A DNA stretch of 64,000 nt from Streptomyces antnestii (GCF_004005495.1 NZ_RZYA01000017.1:62001-126000); one strand, 5' to 3'. Shown: positions 36,934 through 45,459, counted from the stretch's first letter. Numbers and translations are program-made. The notes: generated by a model not told the origin, from the sequence alone.

Positions 36934-37542
36934 TCAGTCGGCCAGATGAACGGAGAACAGGGTCGAGGCGTCAGGAAGATCTCCCGGCTTGAAGTCCCCC
37001 GGATCGAAGTCGAAGGACTCCCCGCCATCACAGTCGAACTCCACCGCCTTTGCCGGGTCGGCCGAAGGATCAACTTCGCAGCGCGGCTCGATGACGGCGG
37101 TGGCCTTGGCCTTCGCGTACTCGGACTCCGTGCCTGGGATGATCGAATCACCGACGGGATCGAGGGTTTCCACCTTCACCCAATATCCCGGATACCCATT
37201 GACTTCGGCCGACTGGAATCCGGTGACCCGCGCACGGTTGTCCGCAGCAAGCGAATTCGCCGCGCTTTCGGCGCCGTCACCGATCGGCTGCTGCCCGGCA
37301 AGCCAGTCGAGCCAGCCGTCGCCGTGACCGATCGCCCGGCCCAGCCCATCGACGAGATTGCCCCTCGCCTCCTGAGCAGCCGCCAGAGCGGCCGCATCGG
37401 CAGCCGACTGAGCACCGTTACGCGCGGACGCCGCCTGAGCGAACGCGAAGAACGCGAACGCGGCAAAGAGCAGAATCCCTGTCAGCCAGATGTAGATGGG
37501 CAGGGTCTGCCCTCGATCGTCCCGGAGGCCGACGAGGATCAG
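36934..37542 (-). CDS. TadG/TadE-like pilus-associated membrane protein
   Basis: About 202 residues. A pseudopilin-like N terminus (DDRGQTLPIYIWLTGILLFAAF) has one membrane helix, followed by ARNGAQSAADAAALAAAQEARG, typical of TadG/E-like Flp assembly proteins. The C terminus is acidic (DFDPGDFKPGDLPD). No ATG, GTG or TTG lies close to the start; CTG at 37542 overlapping the pilin stop (CTGA) is the best candidate, otherwise the frame runs upstream as shadow sequence. Confidence 0.7.
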   Translation of the reverse strand: MILVGLRDDRGQTLPIYIWLTGILLFAAFAFFAFAQAASARNGAQSAADAAALAAAQEARGNLVDGLGRAIGHGDGWLDWLAGQQPIGDGAESAANSLAADNRARVTGFQSAEVNGYPGYWVKVETLDPVGDSIIPGTESEYAKAKATAVIEPRCEVDPSADPAKAVEFDCDGGESFDFDPGDFKPGDLPDASTLFSVHLAD

Positions 37543-37757
37543 CCGCCGATGACCTGGGTGACCGCGTCCCGAATGGCTCCGGAGATCATGCCGTCGAGTC
37601 CGATCTGATCGATCAACGTAAAGATCCCCGCGATCAGAATCATCAGCCCCGCGTACTCCACGAAGCCCGCCCCCGAATCCGCGTTTTTCCCGCGGACGCG
37701 GTCCCCTACCGTCACGGTCCACTTCACCCACACCCCGAGTACGCGTTCCCTCAGCAC
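37539..37757 (-). CDS. flp: Flp/Tad type IVb pilin
   Basis: 72 residues. A charged leader of ~29 residues ends at a GAGFVEYAGLMILIAGIF segment: a Gly processing site, then hydrophobic helix with Glu five residues on, as prepilin peptidase substrates have. The major subunit of the pilus. No second copy lies nearby. Confidence 0.88.
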   Translation of the reverse strand: MLRERVLGVWVKWTVTVGDRVRGKNADSGAGFVEYAGLMILIAGIFTLIDQIGLDGMISGAIRDAVTQVIGG

Positions 37758-37892
37758 GGTTTCCCCTTCGCTCCCTCACGACTTCACCGGCACCGTACGC
37801 AACGTACGGGAACTGCCACCCTCTGTGCCGCCTTTCGTCAATTAACGGCACACGCTTGACCGGAAGTTGGTCGCTTCCTGTCATGCCTCCCC

Positions 37893-38795
37893 TCACCGGC
37901 CGAGGATCGAGCCGAAGTCGGAGCCCGACCCGAGGAACATGCCCGTCGCGATGAGGATCATCGTCGCCGGGAGCATGAAGACGAGGGTGACCATCGTGGC
38001 CTTCGGGATCGTCTTCGCCGCGCGACGGCGGGAGTTCTGCGCGTCCGTACGCCGCATGTCCGTAGCGATCTGGATCAGCGTCTCGGCGATGGGCGAGCCC
38101 AGTTCCTCGCCCTGCTGGAGCGCGGAGACGAACTGGGCGACCTGTTCGGACGCGTTGCGCCGGCGCAGCTCGTCGAAGGCCTGGCGGCGGCTGACGCCCA
38201 TGTCCATCTGCCGGAGCGCGATGCGCAGTTCGTCCGCCCACGGCCCCTCATACTTCTCGGCGACCCGGTCGAGCGCCTGACGGAAACCGAGGCCCGCGCT
38301 GACGACGACAGCGAGCACGTCGAGGAAGTCGGGCAGCGTACGGTCGATGACCTCCTTGCGCTCGCGCGACGCCTGCCAGATCAGGCCGTCCGCGGCGAGG
38401 AGGCCGAACGCGAGGGTGAGGGCGGCGAACAGCGTCTGGCCGTTGGTGAGGAAGACCAGGCCGAGGACGACCCCGAAGACCCCGTAGACCGCGCGGCGCG
38501 CCGCGTAACGGTCGATGGTGAGGCCGCCGGGGTTGCCCGCCATGTCGATCCTGCGGCGCTTGAGGTCGACGCGGCGCGGCCCCATGGCCCGCAGGACGAG
38601 CGGGGCGAACCGCATACCGAGGCGGTCGACGGCCGACCCGGCGGCGGAGACGCGCGTGGCGCCGACTTCGAGGGCGACGGCCAGGTCACTCGGCAGCTTG
38701 GCCTCGGCGCGGTACATGCGCACGCCCAGGAAGATGCCGAGGACCGCGAGGCCCATGGCGAGGGCGAGCAGCACCCCGACCATTCCCGTACTCAT
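37893..38795 (-). CDS. tadC: Type II secretion F-family protein TadC
   Basis: 300 residues. The GspF-type core has SRERKEVIDRTLPDFLDVLAVVVSAGLG and the QMDMGVSRRQAFDEL / QQGEELGSPIAETL motifs, with three to four membrane helices. Inner-membrane platform for the pilus ATPase. It follows tadB after a 27-bp gap. A 135-bp gap separates it from the pilin gene and may hold a pilin promoter. Confidence 0.93.
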   Translation of the reverse strand: MSTGMVGVLLALAMGLAVLGIFLGVRMYRAEAKLPSDLAVALEVGATRVSAAGSAVDRLGMRFAPLVLRAMGPRRVDLKRRRIDMAGNPGGLTIDRYAARRAVYGVFGVVLGLVFLTNGQTLFAALTLAFGLLAADGLIWQASRERKEVIDRTLPDFLDVLAVVVSAGLGFRQALDRVAEKYEGPWADELRIALRQMDMGVSRRQAFDELRRRNASEQVAQFVSALQQGEELGSPIAETLIQIATDMRRTDAQNSRRRAAKTIPKATMVTLVFMLPATMILIATGMFLGSGSDFGSILGR

Positions 38796-38822
38796 CCCAA
38801 CCCCCTCCGTCCCGTACTCATC

Positions 38823-39773
38823 TCAGACCTCGATCTTTCCGAGCCGGCGGATCACGAAGAAGCCGATCCCGTACAGGCCGAGCGAGACGAGGATCAGGAT
38901 CTGGCCGACCGGGGAGCCGGTCACGCGTGCCAGCGCGCCCGCGTTCGACGAGTTGATGAGGAGGAGGGAGCCGAGGCCGAGGAGCGGCACGGTGAACGCG
39001 GTCGCGTTGACCTCGGCCAGCATCGTGCGGATCTCGCGCCGGGTCTCCTTGCGGTCCTCCAGGGTCTGGGTGAGGTTCCGCAGGGACGACACCACCGAGC
39101 CGCCCGCCTTGTTGGCGAGGACGAGGGTGGTGACGAGCACGACGAGTTCGCGGGACGGCAGGCGTTCGGCCAGCTCGCCGAGGGTGTCGTCGATGGTGCG
39201 GCCGAGCGAGAGCTGGTCGGCGACCATGGACAGCTCCTCGCCGGCGGGGGCCTCCAGCTCCTCCGCCGCCATGGCGAGCGAGGTGCGCAGGGCGAGCCCC
39301 GCGGCGGTCGCGTTGGCCAGCAGGCGGGCCACGTCGGGGAGTTGGCTGATGAACGCCTCGATGCGTTTCTGCCGCTGCCAGTTCAGGAAGATCACCGCTC
39401 CCCACGCCCCGACGAGCCCGGCGATCGGCCCGAAGAACGGCGCGAGCGCGGCGGACGCGATCAGCCAGAGGGCGACGACCACGGCGAGTACGTAGGTGAA
39501 GAACTCCCCGGCGGTGAGGTCGAGCCCGGTCGCGGACAGGCGCAGGTGGATGGCGCGGCCGAGCCGGGTGCGGCGCAGCCTGCGGTCGAGGCCGGCGAAC
39601 CGGCGTACGCGGCCCCCGGCGGCGCCGTACGGGCCCGCGCCCGACAGGCCGTCGAGCCGGTCGACGAGCGCCCGCCGCTGCGCGCGTCCGGAGGCGTACG
39701 CGTGGAGGCCCGCGACGGCGAGTGCGCAGGTGAGGAGGGTGGCGCCGAGCGCGATGAGAGTGCGTTCGCTCAT
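38823..39773 (-). CDS. tadB: Type II secretion F-family protein TadB
   Basis: 316 residues. Similar platform fold: KRIEAFISQLPDVARLLANATAAGLAL, SLGRTIDDTLGELAERLPS and TLVLANKAGGSVVSSLRN. It has a weak ribosome site and its ATG overlaps the stop of the collagen-like mini-ORF, so its translation probably depends on that ORF. Confidence 0.93.
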   Translation of the reverse strand: MSERTLIALGATLLTCALAVAGLHAYASGRAQRRALVDRLDGLSGAGPYGAAGGRVRRFAGLDRRLRRTRLGRAIHLRLSATGLDLTAGEFFTYVLAVVVALWLIASAALAPFFGPIAGLVGAWGAVIFLNWQRQKRIEAFISQLPDVARLLANATAAGLALRTSLAMAAEELEAPAGEELSMVADQLSLGRTIDDTLGELAERLPSRELVVLVTTLVLANKAGGSVVSSLRNLTQTLEDRKETRREIRTMLAEVNATAFTVPLLGLGSLLLINSSNAGALARVTGSPVGQILILVSLGLYGIGFFVIRRLGKIEV

Positions 39774-39865
39774 GTCGGACCGCCAGGACCGCCCGGGCCG
39801 CCCGGATCCCCCAGATCCCCCGGACCACCCGGACCACCCGGGCCTACAGCCGTCGCGGTCGTCAT
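39770..39865 (-). CDS. 31-residue collagen-like Gly-Pro mini-ORF between tadA and tadB
   Basis: Encodes MTTATAVG and then about seven Gly-Xaa-Yaa triplets (GPGGPGGPGDLGDPGGP...) ending GGPT. Its ATG overlaps the tadA stop (ATGA at 39862-39865), its TGA overlaps the tadB ATG (39770-39773), and a GGAGG lies seven bases before its start. It is in a different frame from tadB. Both overlaps and the good ribosome site argue that it is translated, at least as a coupler. The repeats are imperfect 9-bp DNA units. Confidence 0.6.
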   Translation of the reverse strand: MTTATAVGPGGPGGPGDLGDPGGPGGPGGPT

Positions 39866-41199
39866 CCGATCGCCTCCCTGGTGTTGCGTCCGTCGATGCC
39901 GTCGATCACGCCGAACGCCGGCGGGATCGGCTCGTTCGCGACGTACAGCCGCTCGGCCACGCGCCGTGGCAGCGGCAGATGCTCGAACGTGCCGCGTACG
40001 CGGTGGTCGTGGCCGAGTGGGTGCGGCACGAAGCGGGACACCGTCGAGATGCGGAACTGCTCGCGGCCGTGCGAGACGAGCAGGGCGATCTCGGCGACCT
40101 TGCGGGAGCCGTCCGCGTGCCGGGTGAGCTGGACGAGGACGTCGACCGCCGAGTTGATCTGGTCGCGCAGGGCCTCGAAGGGGACGTCCACCTCGGACAT
40201 GGAGCCCAGGGTCTGGAGGCGGGTGAGGGCGTCCTCGGCGGTGTTCGCGTGGACGGTGGCGAGCGAGCCGTCGTGGCCGGTCGACATCGCCTGGAGCATG
40301 TCGAGAGTCTCGCCGCCGCGGACCTCGCCGACGATGATGCGGTCGGGGCGCATGCGCAGCGAGTTGCGGACGAGGTCGCGGATGGTGATCTGGCCCTTGC
40401 CCTCGACGTTCGGCGGCCGCGATTCGAGGCGGACGACGTGGTCCTGCTGGAGCTGCAGTTCGGCCGAGTCCTCGATGGTGATGATGCGTTCGTGGGGTGG
40501 GATGAGGCCGGAGAGCGCGTTGAGGAGCGTGGTCTTCCCGGATCCCGTGCCGCCGCTGACGATGACGTTGAAGCGGGCGCGGACGAACGCGGAGAGGAGC
40601 ATGAGCATCTGCTCGTCGAGCGAGCCGAGGCCGATCAGCTCGGGGAGCGTGTACGCGCGGGGGAAGCGGCGGATCGTGAGGGTGGCGCCGGTCAGGGACA
40701 GCGGCGGGATGATCACGTTGACGCGCTCGCCGGTGGGCAGGCGGGCGTCGACCATCGGGTTCGACTCGTCGACGCGCCGGTTCACCGTGGAGACGATGCG
40801 CTCGATGGTCTGCATGAGCTGTTCCTGCGAGGCGAAGCGCAGCGGGAGCTGTTCCACGCGGCCGGCGCGCTCGACGAAGATCGCGTCGGGGCCGTTGACC
40901 ATGATCTCGGTGATGGACGCGTCGGCGAGGAGGGGTTCCAGTACGCCGAGTCCGAGCGCCTCGTCGACGACGCGGCGGACCAGCTGGGAGCGCTCGGCGG
41001 AGGAGAGGACCGGGCCCTCGCGGCTGATGATGTGGCCGAGGACGCGTTCGAGCCGCACGCGCCGGTCGCCCGCGGCGAGCGACGACATCTCGGCGAGGTC
41101 GATCTCCTCCAGGAGTTTGGCGCGGTAGACGGCGACGAGGCCGTCGTCGCGGGAAGGGCCGGGCTCCTCGCGGACCGTCACCCGTGATCGCAGACTCAT
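39862..41199 (-). CDS. tadA: Tad/Flp pilus assembly ATPase TadA (CpaF)
   Basis: 445 residues. Walker A VSGGTGSGKTTLLNAL, the Asp box IITIEDSAELQL, Walker B and the secretion-ATPase motif RIIVGEVRGGETLDMLQAM with TGHDGSLATVHAN. Hexameric motor for pilus assembly. ATG 41199 is eight bases past the tadE stop. The long frames on the opposite strand are shadows. Confidence 0.95.
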   Translation of the reverse strand: MSLRSRVTVREEPGPSRDDGLVAVYRAKLLEEIDLAEMSSLAAGDRRVRLERVLGHIISREGPVLSSAERSQLVRRVVDEALGLGVLEPLLADASITEIMVNGPDAIFVERAGRVEQLPLRFASQEQLMQTIERIVSTVNRRVDESNPMVDARLPTGERVNVIIPPLSLTGATLTIRRFPRAYTLPELIGLGSLDEQMLMLLSAFVRARFNVIVSGGTGSGKTTLLNALSGLIPPHERIITIEDSAELQLQQDHVVRLESRPPNVEGKGQITIRDLVRNSLRMRPDRIIVGEVRGGETLDMLQAMSTGHDGSLATVHANTAEDALTRLQTLGSMSEVDVPFEALRDQINSAVDVLVQLTRHADGSRKVAEIALLVSHGREQFRISTVSRFVPHPLGHDHRVRGTFEHLPLPRRVAERLYVANEPIPPAFGVIDGIDGRNTREAIG

Positions 41200-41207
41200 C
41201 GCTCCGC

Positions 41208-41645
41208 TCAACTCCCTTGCTGGCCACGGTCGTTCGGCATGGTGGCGCTGCGCCGTACGTCCCATCGGGCGTCGAGGAACGGTACGAGGACGGGGACGTG
41301 GACGGTGACGGTGGCCGTGGTCGTACCGCCTGAGGAGCCGCCCCCTCCCGGGTCGACCTCCGCGTCGAGCCAGGCGCTCATCGCGGCCCGCCCGGCCCCG
41401 GCACCGTCGCCGCCCAGGGACTGCACGCGGGCGGCGGCCCTGGCCCCGGACCCGGCCTGGTTCGCGGCGTACCCGACGAGCCCGAGCTGGATGACGGCCA
41501 TGCCGATGAGGAGGAGGAAGGGCAGAAATCCGGTGAACTCCAGGATGGAGACGCCGCGGTCGTCGCTCTTCGCACGCTGGAGACGGTCCCGTACGCCTGA
41601 GTCCCGTACGCCTGAGTCCCGTACGCCTGAGAACCGGCGCCTCAC
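41208..41645 (-). CDS. tadE: TadE-like pseudopilin
   Basis: 145 residues. A short N-terminal extension of three Gly-Val-Arg-Asp-Ser repeats precedes the TadE helix (DDRGVSILEFTGFLPFLLLIGMAVIQLG), then an extracellular domain with a Gly-rich linker. GTG 41645 overlaps the stop of the preceding gene (GTGA). Minor pilin likely processed before the helix. Confidence 0.85.
   Translation of the reverse strand: MRRRFSGVRDSGVRDSGVRDRLQRAKSDDRGVSILEFTGFLPFLLLIGMAVIQLGLVGYAANQAGSGARAAARVQSLGGDGAGAGRAAMSAWLDAEVDPGGGGSSGGTTTATVTVHVPVLVPFLDARWDVRRSATMPNDRGQQGS
41586..41630. repeat. 15-bp tandem repeat in tadE 5' end
   Basis: Three copies of CGTACGCCTGAGTCC-type units, in frame, encode the repeated VRDSG at the TadE N terminus. 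Confidence 0.8.
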
Positions 41646-43243
41646 GGCGCGCTCCCCTGTTGCCCGTCCTCCCGCGCCGCGCCCGCCTCGCCGGTGACCA
41701 TCCAGCCCGCGTCGACGCCGGGGAAGAAGACGGGTACGTCGACGCGCACGGTCGCCCTCATCACCGATCCCTCCGGTGCACAGGTGATGGCCGCGCCCTG
41801 CCACGCGCCGGGCAGATTCTTCTCGCCGGCGGCCTGGCAGGCACCCGCCGTGTCGCCGCTCCCGGCGGCGGCGGAGGTCGCCGCCCTGGCCGCCTCGTCC
41901 GCCGCGTTCCCGGCCAGCGAGTACGTGTACCCGTACAGGACGCACTGCCACAGGATCGCCATGACGACGAGCAGCAGCGGGAACATGCCCGCGAATTCGA
42001 GGGTGACGGCGCCTCGGTCGCCGCCCCGGCGACGGGCGCGGCGGCCCGGCTCCTGGGCGGCGGACGCGTCGACGAGGCCGAGTTCCCCCGCAAGTCCCCA
42101 CAGGGCCTGCTTCACGGAGGACCGGCTGTCGAGGTCCTGCATCCGGCCCGCGTCGACCGCGCCCTGGAGCTCCTTGAACCCGGCGGGCACGCTGACGCGG
42201 GCGACCCGGGTGCCCGTCACCCGTTCCACCAGGGACGCGGTGATCTCGGAGCCGCGCGCCGAGCGGTTGACGACGGTGACGGTCTCCTCGGCCTTGCGGA
42301 TCTGGAGGCGGTCCCACATCCGGATCAGGCGTTTCGCGGCGCGTACGGCGACGACGTCGGGGGTGACCAGGAGGACGGCCTGGTCGGCGAGTTCGACGGC
42401 CGCCGCGTTCGCGGACCCCATCTGCGTACCGCAGTCGACGACGACGACGTCGTAGCGGCCGCGCAGGGCCTGGACGACCTGGCGGGCGACGCGGTCGGTG
42501 ACCTCTTCGCCGCGTTCGCCGTCGGACGGCGCGAGGAGGAGGGCGAGGCCGGTCTCGTGCGTGAAGAGGGCGTCCTGGAGGACGCGCGGGGTGATGTCGC
42601 GGATGGCGGCGAGGTCGGCGACGGAGCGGCGGAACTGGACGTCGAGATAGGAGGCGACGTCGCCGGACTGGAGGTCGAGGTCGAGGAGCGCGACGGAGCG
42701 GCCCGACGCCTGGGCGGCGAGGGCGAGTTGGACGGCGGTGACGGTGGCGCCGACGCCGCCCTTGGCTCCGCTGACGGTGATGACGTGGCCGCCGGGCGCG
42801 CCGGCCGCGAGCGCCAGTTCGCCCCCGCTGCCGAGGTGCCTGCGCATGCCGGCGGCCCAGGAGGCGGCGGCCTGCACGCGCTCGGCCAGCGCGTCGTAGC
42901 CGAGGGGGAGTCCGACGATGCCGCGGGCGCCCGAGTCCATGGCCGCGGTGAGCAGGGCGGGGCTGGTGTCGGCGGTGGCGAGGACGACGCCGACGGCGGG
43001 GAAGCGCAGGACGAGGTCCCGGATGAGGTCGAGGGCGGGCACGGGCCCGATCCGCTCGTGGACGAGGACGACCTCCGGCAGTTCGTCGAGCGACTCGGCG
43101 GCGAGCCGGGCGAGGGTGTCGAGGAGGGCGGTGGAGTCGGCGACGGGCGGGGCGGGCTCGGCGTCGGGCAGCTGCCCGAGCAGCGTGACCAGGGACCGGG
43201 CGGCGTCCAGGTCTCCTACCGCGGGGAGAATACGGATGCTCAT
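41642..43243 (-). CDS. CpaE/MinD-like ATPase fused to a TadE-like domain
   Basis: 533 residues. N-terminal receiver-like domain (~1-130), then a MinD/ParA ATPase with deviant Walker A VSGAKGGVGATVTA (~158-170), DLDLQSGDV and VVVDCGTQMG. Residues ~408-533 are a second TadE-like pseudopilin (RGAVTLEFAGMFPLLLVVMAI) with Cys pair. There is no start codon near the junction, so it is one reading frame. CpaE directs pilus ATPase localisation; its relative Ssd of mycobacteria affects septation. ATG 43243. Confidence 0.85.
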   Translation of the reverse strand: MSIRILPAVGDLDAARSLVTLLGQLPDAEPAPPVADSTALLDTLARLAAESLDELPEVVLVHERIGPVPALDLIRDLVLRFPAVGVVLATADTSPALLTAAMDSGARGIVGLPLGYDALAERVQAAASWAAGMRRHLGSGGELALAAGAPGGHVITVSGAKGGVGATVTAVQLALAAQASGRSVALLDLDLQSGDVASYLDVQFRRSVADLAAIRDITPRVLQDALFTHETGLALLLAPSDGERGEEVTDRVARQVVQALRGRYDVVVVDCGTQMGSANAAAVELADQAVLLVTPDVVAVRAAKRLIRMWDRLQIRKAEETVTVVNRSARGSEITASLVERVTGTRVARVSVPAGFKELQGAVDAGRMQDLDSRSSVKQALWGLAGELGLVDASAAQEPGRRARRRGGDRGAVTLEFAGMFPLLLVVMAILWQCVLYGYTYSLAGNAADEAARAATSAAAGSGDTAGACQAAGEKNLPGAWQGAAITCAPEGSVMRATVRVDVPVFFPGVDAGWMVTGEAGAAREDGQQGSAP

Positions 43244-43316
43244 ACGGCGCCTCGCCTCCTCTCTCATCTCAGTCTGCGTGTCGGCCTTGCCGTATCGGGG
43301 GCTGCTTGATTGGGGG

Positions 43317-44027
43317 CTACTTGTCCTCGTCGAGGGTGTACGAGCGGTCGGCGGGCGGGACGGGCGCGTCGGTGCCCGGGGCGACGAGGGCGAGCCGGAC
43401 GTGGGTCGCGAACGACTCGGCGTAGGCGACCCGCTGGGCGTCGGCCGGGTCGAGGGCGAACGTGATGGGTACGGCCTCGCCCTGCCGGCGCCGCCCGTTG
43501 TCGCCGCCCTGTTCGTCGATGGGGGTCAGCTTGCCGACGTCCATGACCTCCGCGTTCTGGACGATGACCTTGGACTGGTCCTTGGACTTGTCGTCGGGCG
43601 CCTTGAAGGTGGCGTAGATGTTGACCTTCGACCCGGGTGTGATCTTCCCGGCCACCCCGGTCTCGGCGTCGATCATGATGGCGATCTCCTGCTGCCCGTC
43701 CTCGAGCTGCGGCCGGGCGACGATCATGTCGGTCTGGAGCAGGGACCCCTTCTTCAGCGTCGTGACGGCGATCTTTCCGCGGATCTGGCTGAGGCTGGTC
43801 ACTGCGGTCTTCGACAGCCACCGCTCGGGCATGTCGACCTTCTCGAACCGGTCGGCGGTCAGCTCCTTGTAGGGCGCGACATCGCTCTTCAGCCGGTACG
43901 CGGCGACTTCCGGGCCCACCTTCGAGTTCACGTCACGGATCACCGAGAGCACGCCGGCGAAGGCTCCGACGGCGCACAGGGCCGAGATGACCAGCAGGAT
44001 GATGCCGCGACGCTGACGTGAGTTCAT
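43317..44027 (-). CDS. cpaB: Flp pilus assembly protein CpaB/RcpC (SAF domain)
   Basis: 236 residues. N-terminal membrane helix (IILLVISALCAVGAFAGVLS) followed by an SAF domain (VAPYKELTADRFEKVDMPERWL) and RcpC-type domain (AIMIDAETGVAGKITPGSKVNIYATF). A periplasmic/outer component in other bacteria; here presumably spans the wall side. ATG 44027. Confidence 0.92.
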   Translation of the reverse strand: MNSRQRRGIILLVISALCAVGAFAGVLSVIRDVNSKVGPEVAAYRLKSDVAPYKELTADRFEKVDMPERWLSKTAVTSLSQIRGKIAVTTLKKGSLLQTDMIVARPQLEDGQQEIAIMIDAETGVAGKITPGSKVNIYATFKAPDDKSKDQSKVIVQNAEVMDVGKLTPIDEQGGDNGRRRQGEAVPITFALDPADAQRVAYAESFATHVRLALVAPGTDAPVPPADRSYTLDEDK

Positions 44028-44065
44028 GGACCGGGCTACCTCGTGGGGATCGGGGGACCAGGGGG

Positions 44066-45118
44066 TCAGGGGCGGGCGGCGGGGGGCAGGGCGGCGCGGG
44101 CGGGGCCGGTGGCGGGTGCGAGGGCGCGGCCGGGTGGGGGTGCGTGCGGGGCGGTGGCGGGCGGGTCGGCGAGCGGCGCGGCACAGAAGCCGCAGCGGTC
44201 ACCGATGAGTTCGAGTCCACACCAGTGGCACGTCTCGCGCCGGACGGACGAGACGAGCTGGTAGAGCACGGAGATATCGGGAATGGCGGCGGCGAACTCG
44301 GCGATCTTTCCCGGGTTTCCGGGCCTTCCGTGACCTCCTGGCTTACCGGGACCTCCCTGCATCCCGAGGCCTCCCTGCTTCCCGGTGGCCCACCAGCGGG
44401 CGGACTCGGCGGGCAGCCGGGTCTCGACGATGCCCTGCACCTGCCAGGCGGGGGCGAGGGTGCCGGTGATCCAGTCGGTGGGCTGCTGCCCGGCCGCGTA
44501 GAACATGCGGGTGCCGAAGGCGGGCCCGGCGAGCGTGGGCGACTCGGGTCCGGTGAGCCGTACGAGCTCGGGCTGCGGGGTCGCGAGTACGGCGAACTGG
44601 GCGCCCGGCATCCACGACTTGGCGTGCGCCTTGAGGCTGACGGGTACGCGGTCGAGCCGGGCGACGGAGCCGAGGACGGCGCCGGCGTAGATGTAGTGGG
44701 CGAGGAGCCGCGCGGCGGAGGCGAGGACGCCGGGGCTGAAGTCGCACATGGTCAGCTGGCGGAGCTGGAGGGCGAGGACGGCGAGGCCGAGCGGCGGCAG
44801 CTCGGGCCGCAGGATCGCGATCCGGTCGCTTTCGAGCACGGAACGCACGGCGTGCAGCCGGTGAACGACCAGATCCGGCACGGATTCAGGACAGAGAACG
44901 ATCACGTAGCCGTGGTGCTCGATCAGGGTGTGCATCTCGACGATAGCCCGGTCCAACGAGTACGCCCCGCCCTTCGGAACCCTCTTCGGATCCGCCTTCG
45001 GGTCCGCCTTGGGGTCCTGCGCGGCCATGACCGACTGGAGCACGGCGGCGGACGGCGTATGCCGGTCCGACGCGGACAGGACCAGGTCAGGGCTGGTCAC
45101 GGCTATCGCGGTAGGCAC
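44066..45118 (-). CDS. Unknown protein with C-terminal zinc ribbon, first gene of Tad operon
   Basis: About 350 residues; no family recognised. An N-terminal region has three DPK repeats, a middle alpha/beta region (YVIVLCPESVPDLVVHRLHAV) and a Gly-rich collagen-like linker (LGMQGGPGKPGGHGRPGNPG) lead to a zinc ribbon CHWCG...CGFC. It lies 38 bp before cpaB, so likely part of the pilus operon. GTG 45118 has a G-rich ribosome site; a longer frame to 45187 is possible. Confidence 0.7.
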   Translation of the reverse strand: MPTAIAVTSPDLVLSASDRHTPSAAVLQSVMAAQDPKADPKADPKRVPKGGAYSLDRAIVEMHTLIEHHGYVIVLCPESVPDLVVHRLHAVRSVLESDRIAILRPELPPLGLAVLALQLRQLTMCDFSPGVLASAARLLAHYIYAGAVLGSVARLDRVPVSLKAHAKSWMPGAQFAVLATPQPELVRLTGPESPTLAGPAFGTRMFYAAGQQPTDWITGTLAPAWQVQGIVETRLPAESARWWATGKQGGLGMQGGPGKPGGHGRPGNPGKIAEFAAAIPDISVLYQLVSSVRRETCHWCGLELIGDRCGFCAAPLADPPATAPHAPPPGRALAPATGPARAALPPAARP

Positions 45119-45258
45119 GCTCGCACACCCCCCGGTCTCTGTGCACTCCTGCCTCAGCACCATATCCGCGCACGTCCCGCTCAACACCCAACTTCCAGGT
45201 GTTCACGGGGAGGTGGGATGCGGGCCACCGAGGAAGGGGCACTTCCAGAGGTCTTGAC

Positions 45259-45288
45259 ATCTAAATTGGTCTGGACCAGCGTGTACAA
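45259..45288 (-). promoter_or_regulatory. Putative Tad operon promoter with dre/chitinase-type operator
   Basis: Minus strand -35 TTGTAC (45283-45288) and -10 TTAGAT (45259-45264) with an 18-bp spacer. The palindrome TGGTC-N2-GACCA (45267-45278) fills the spacer and matches 11 of 12 positions of the dre core TGGTCTAGACCA when read on the minus strand. This predicts repression by a DasR-like GntR regulator. A TTGACA also occurs on the plus strand (45254-45259) but lacks a good -10. Confidence 0.5.
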
Positions 45289-45332
45289 CCATCAACCGCC
45301 CCTCCCTCCACCCCCAGGGGCCACCCCAATCC

Positions 45333-45364
45333 CGCAGCGCCGCCGCTCCCCCGGCGGCGCTGCG
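45333..45364. terminator. Strong hairpin upstream of Tad promoter
   Basis: A perfect 13-bp stem (CGCAGCGCCGCCG and complement) with a six-base loop. No known upstream plus-strand gene ends here, so it may insulate the island or act on a short leader RNA. Confidence 0.7.
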
Positions 45365-45459
45365 AAGCCCGGGCAGCCGGCACCGGGGCGAGCCGATCAA
45401 GCCATCTCAATACCGCCACCTCATTCCCGCGTTGCATTCGGCAACATTCGAATGTGGTG

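Larger units (their letters stand above)
45119..45453. promoter_or_regulatory. Divergent region between Tad operon and Rhs island
   Basis: 335 bp with no gene. It contains the putative Tad promoter with a dre-like site and a strong hairpin, and the 12-bp palindrome ACATTCGAATGT (45444-45455) beside the SseB-like gene start. Confidence 0.6.

Noticed and set aside
45254..45290. Plus-strand promoter TTGACA driving the SseB-like gene
   Set aside because: No -10 at 16-19 bp; a hairpin lies 50 bp downstream. The minus-strand reading is better.
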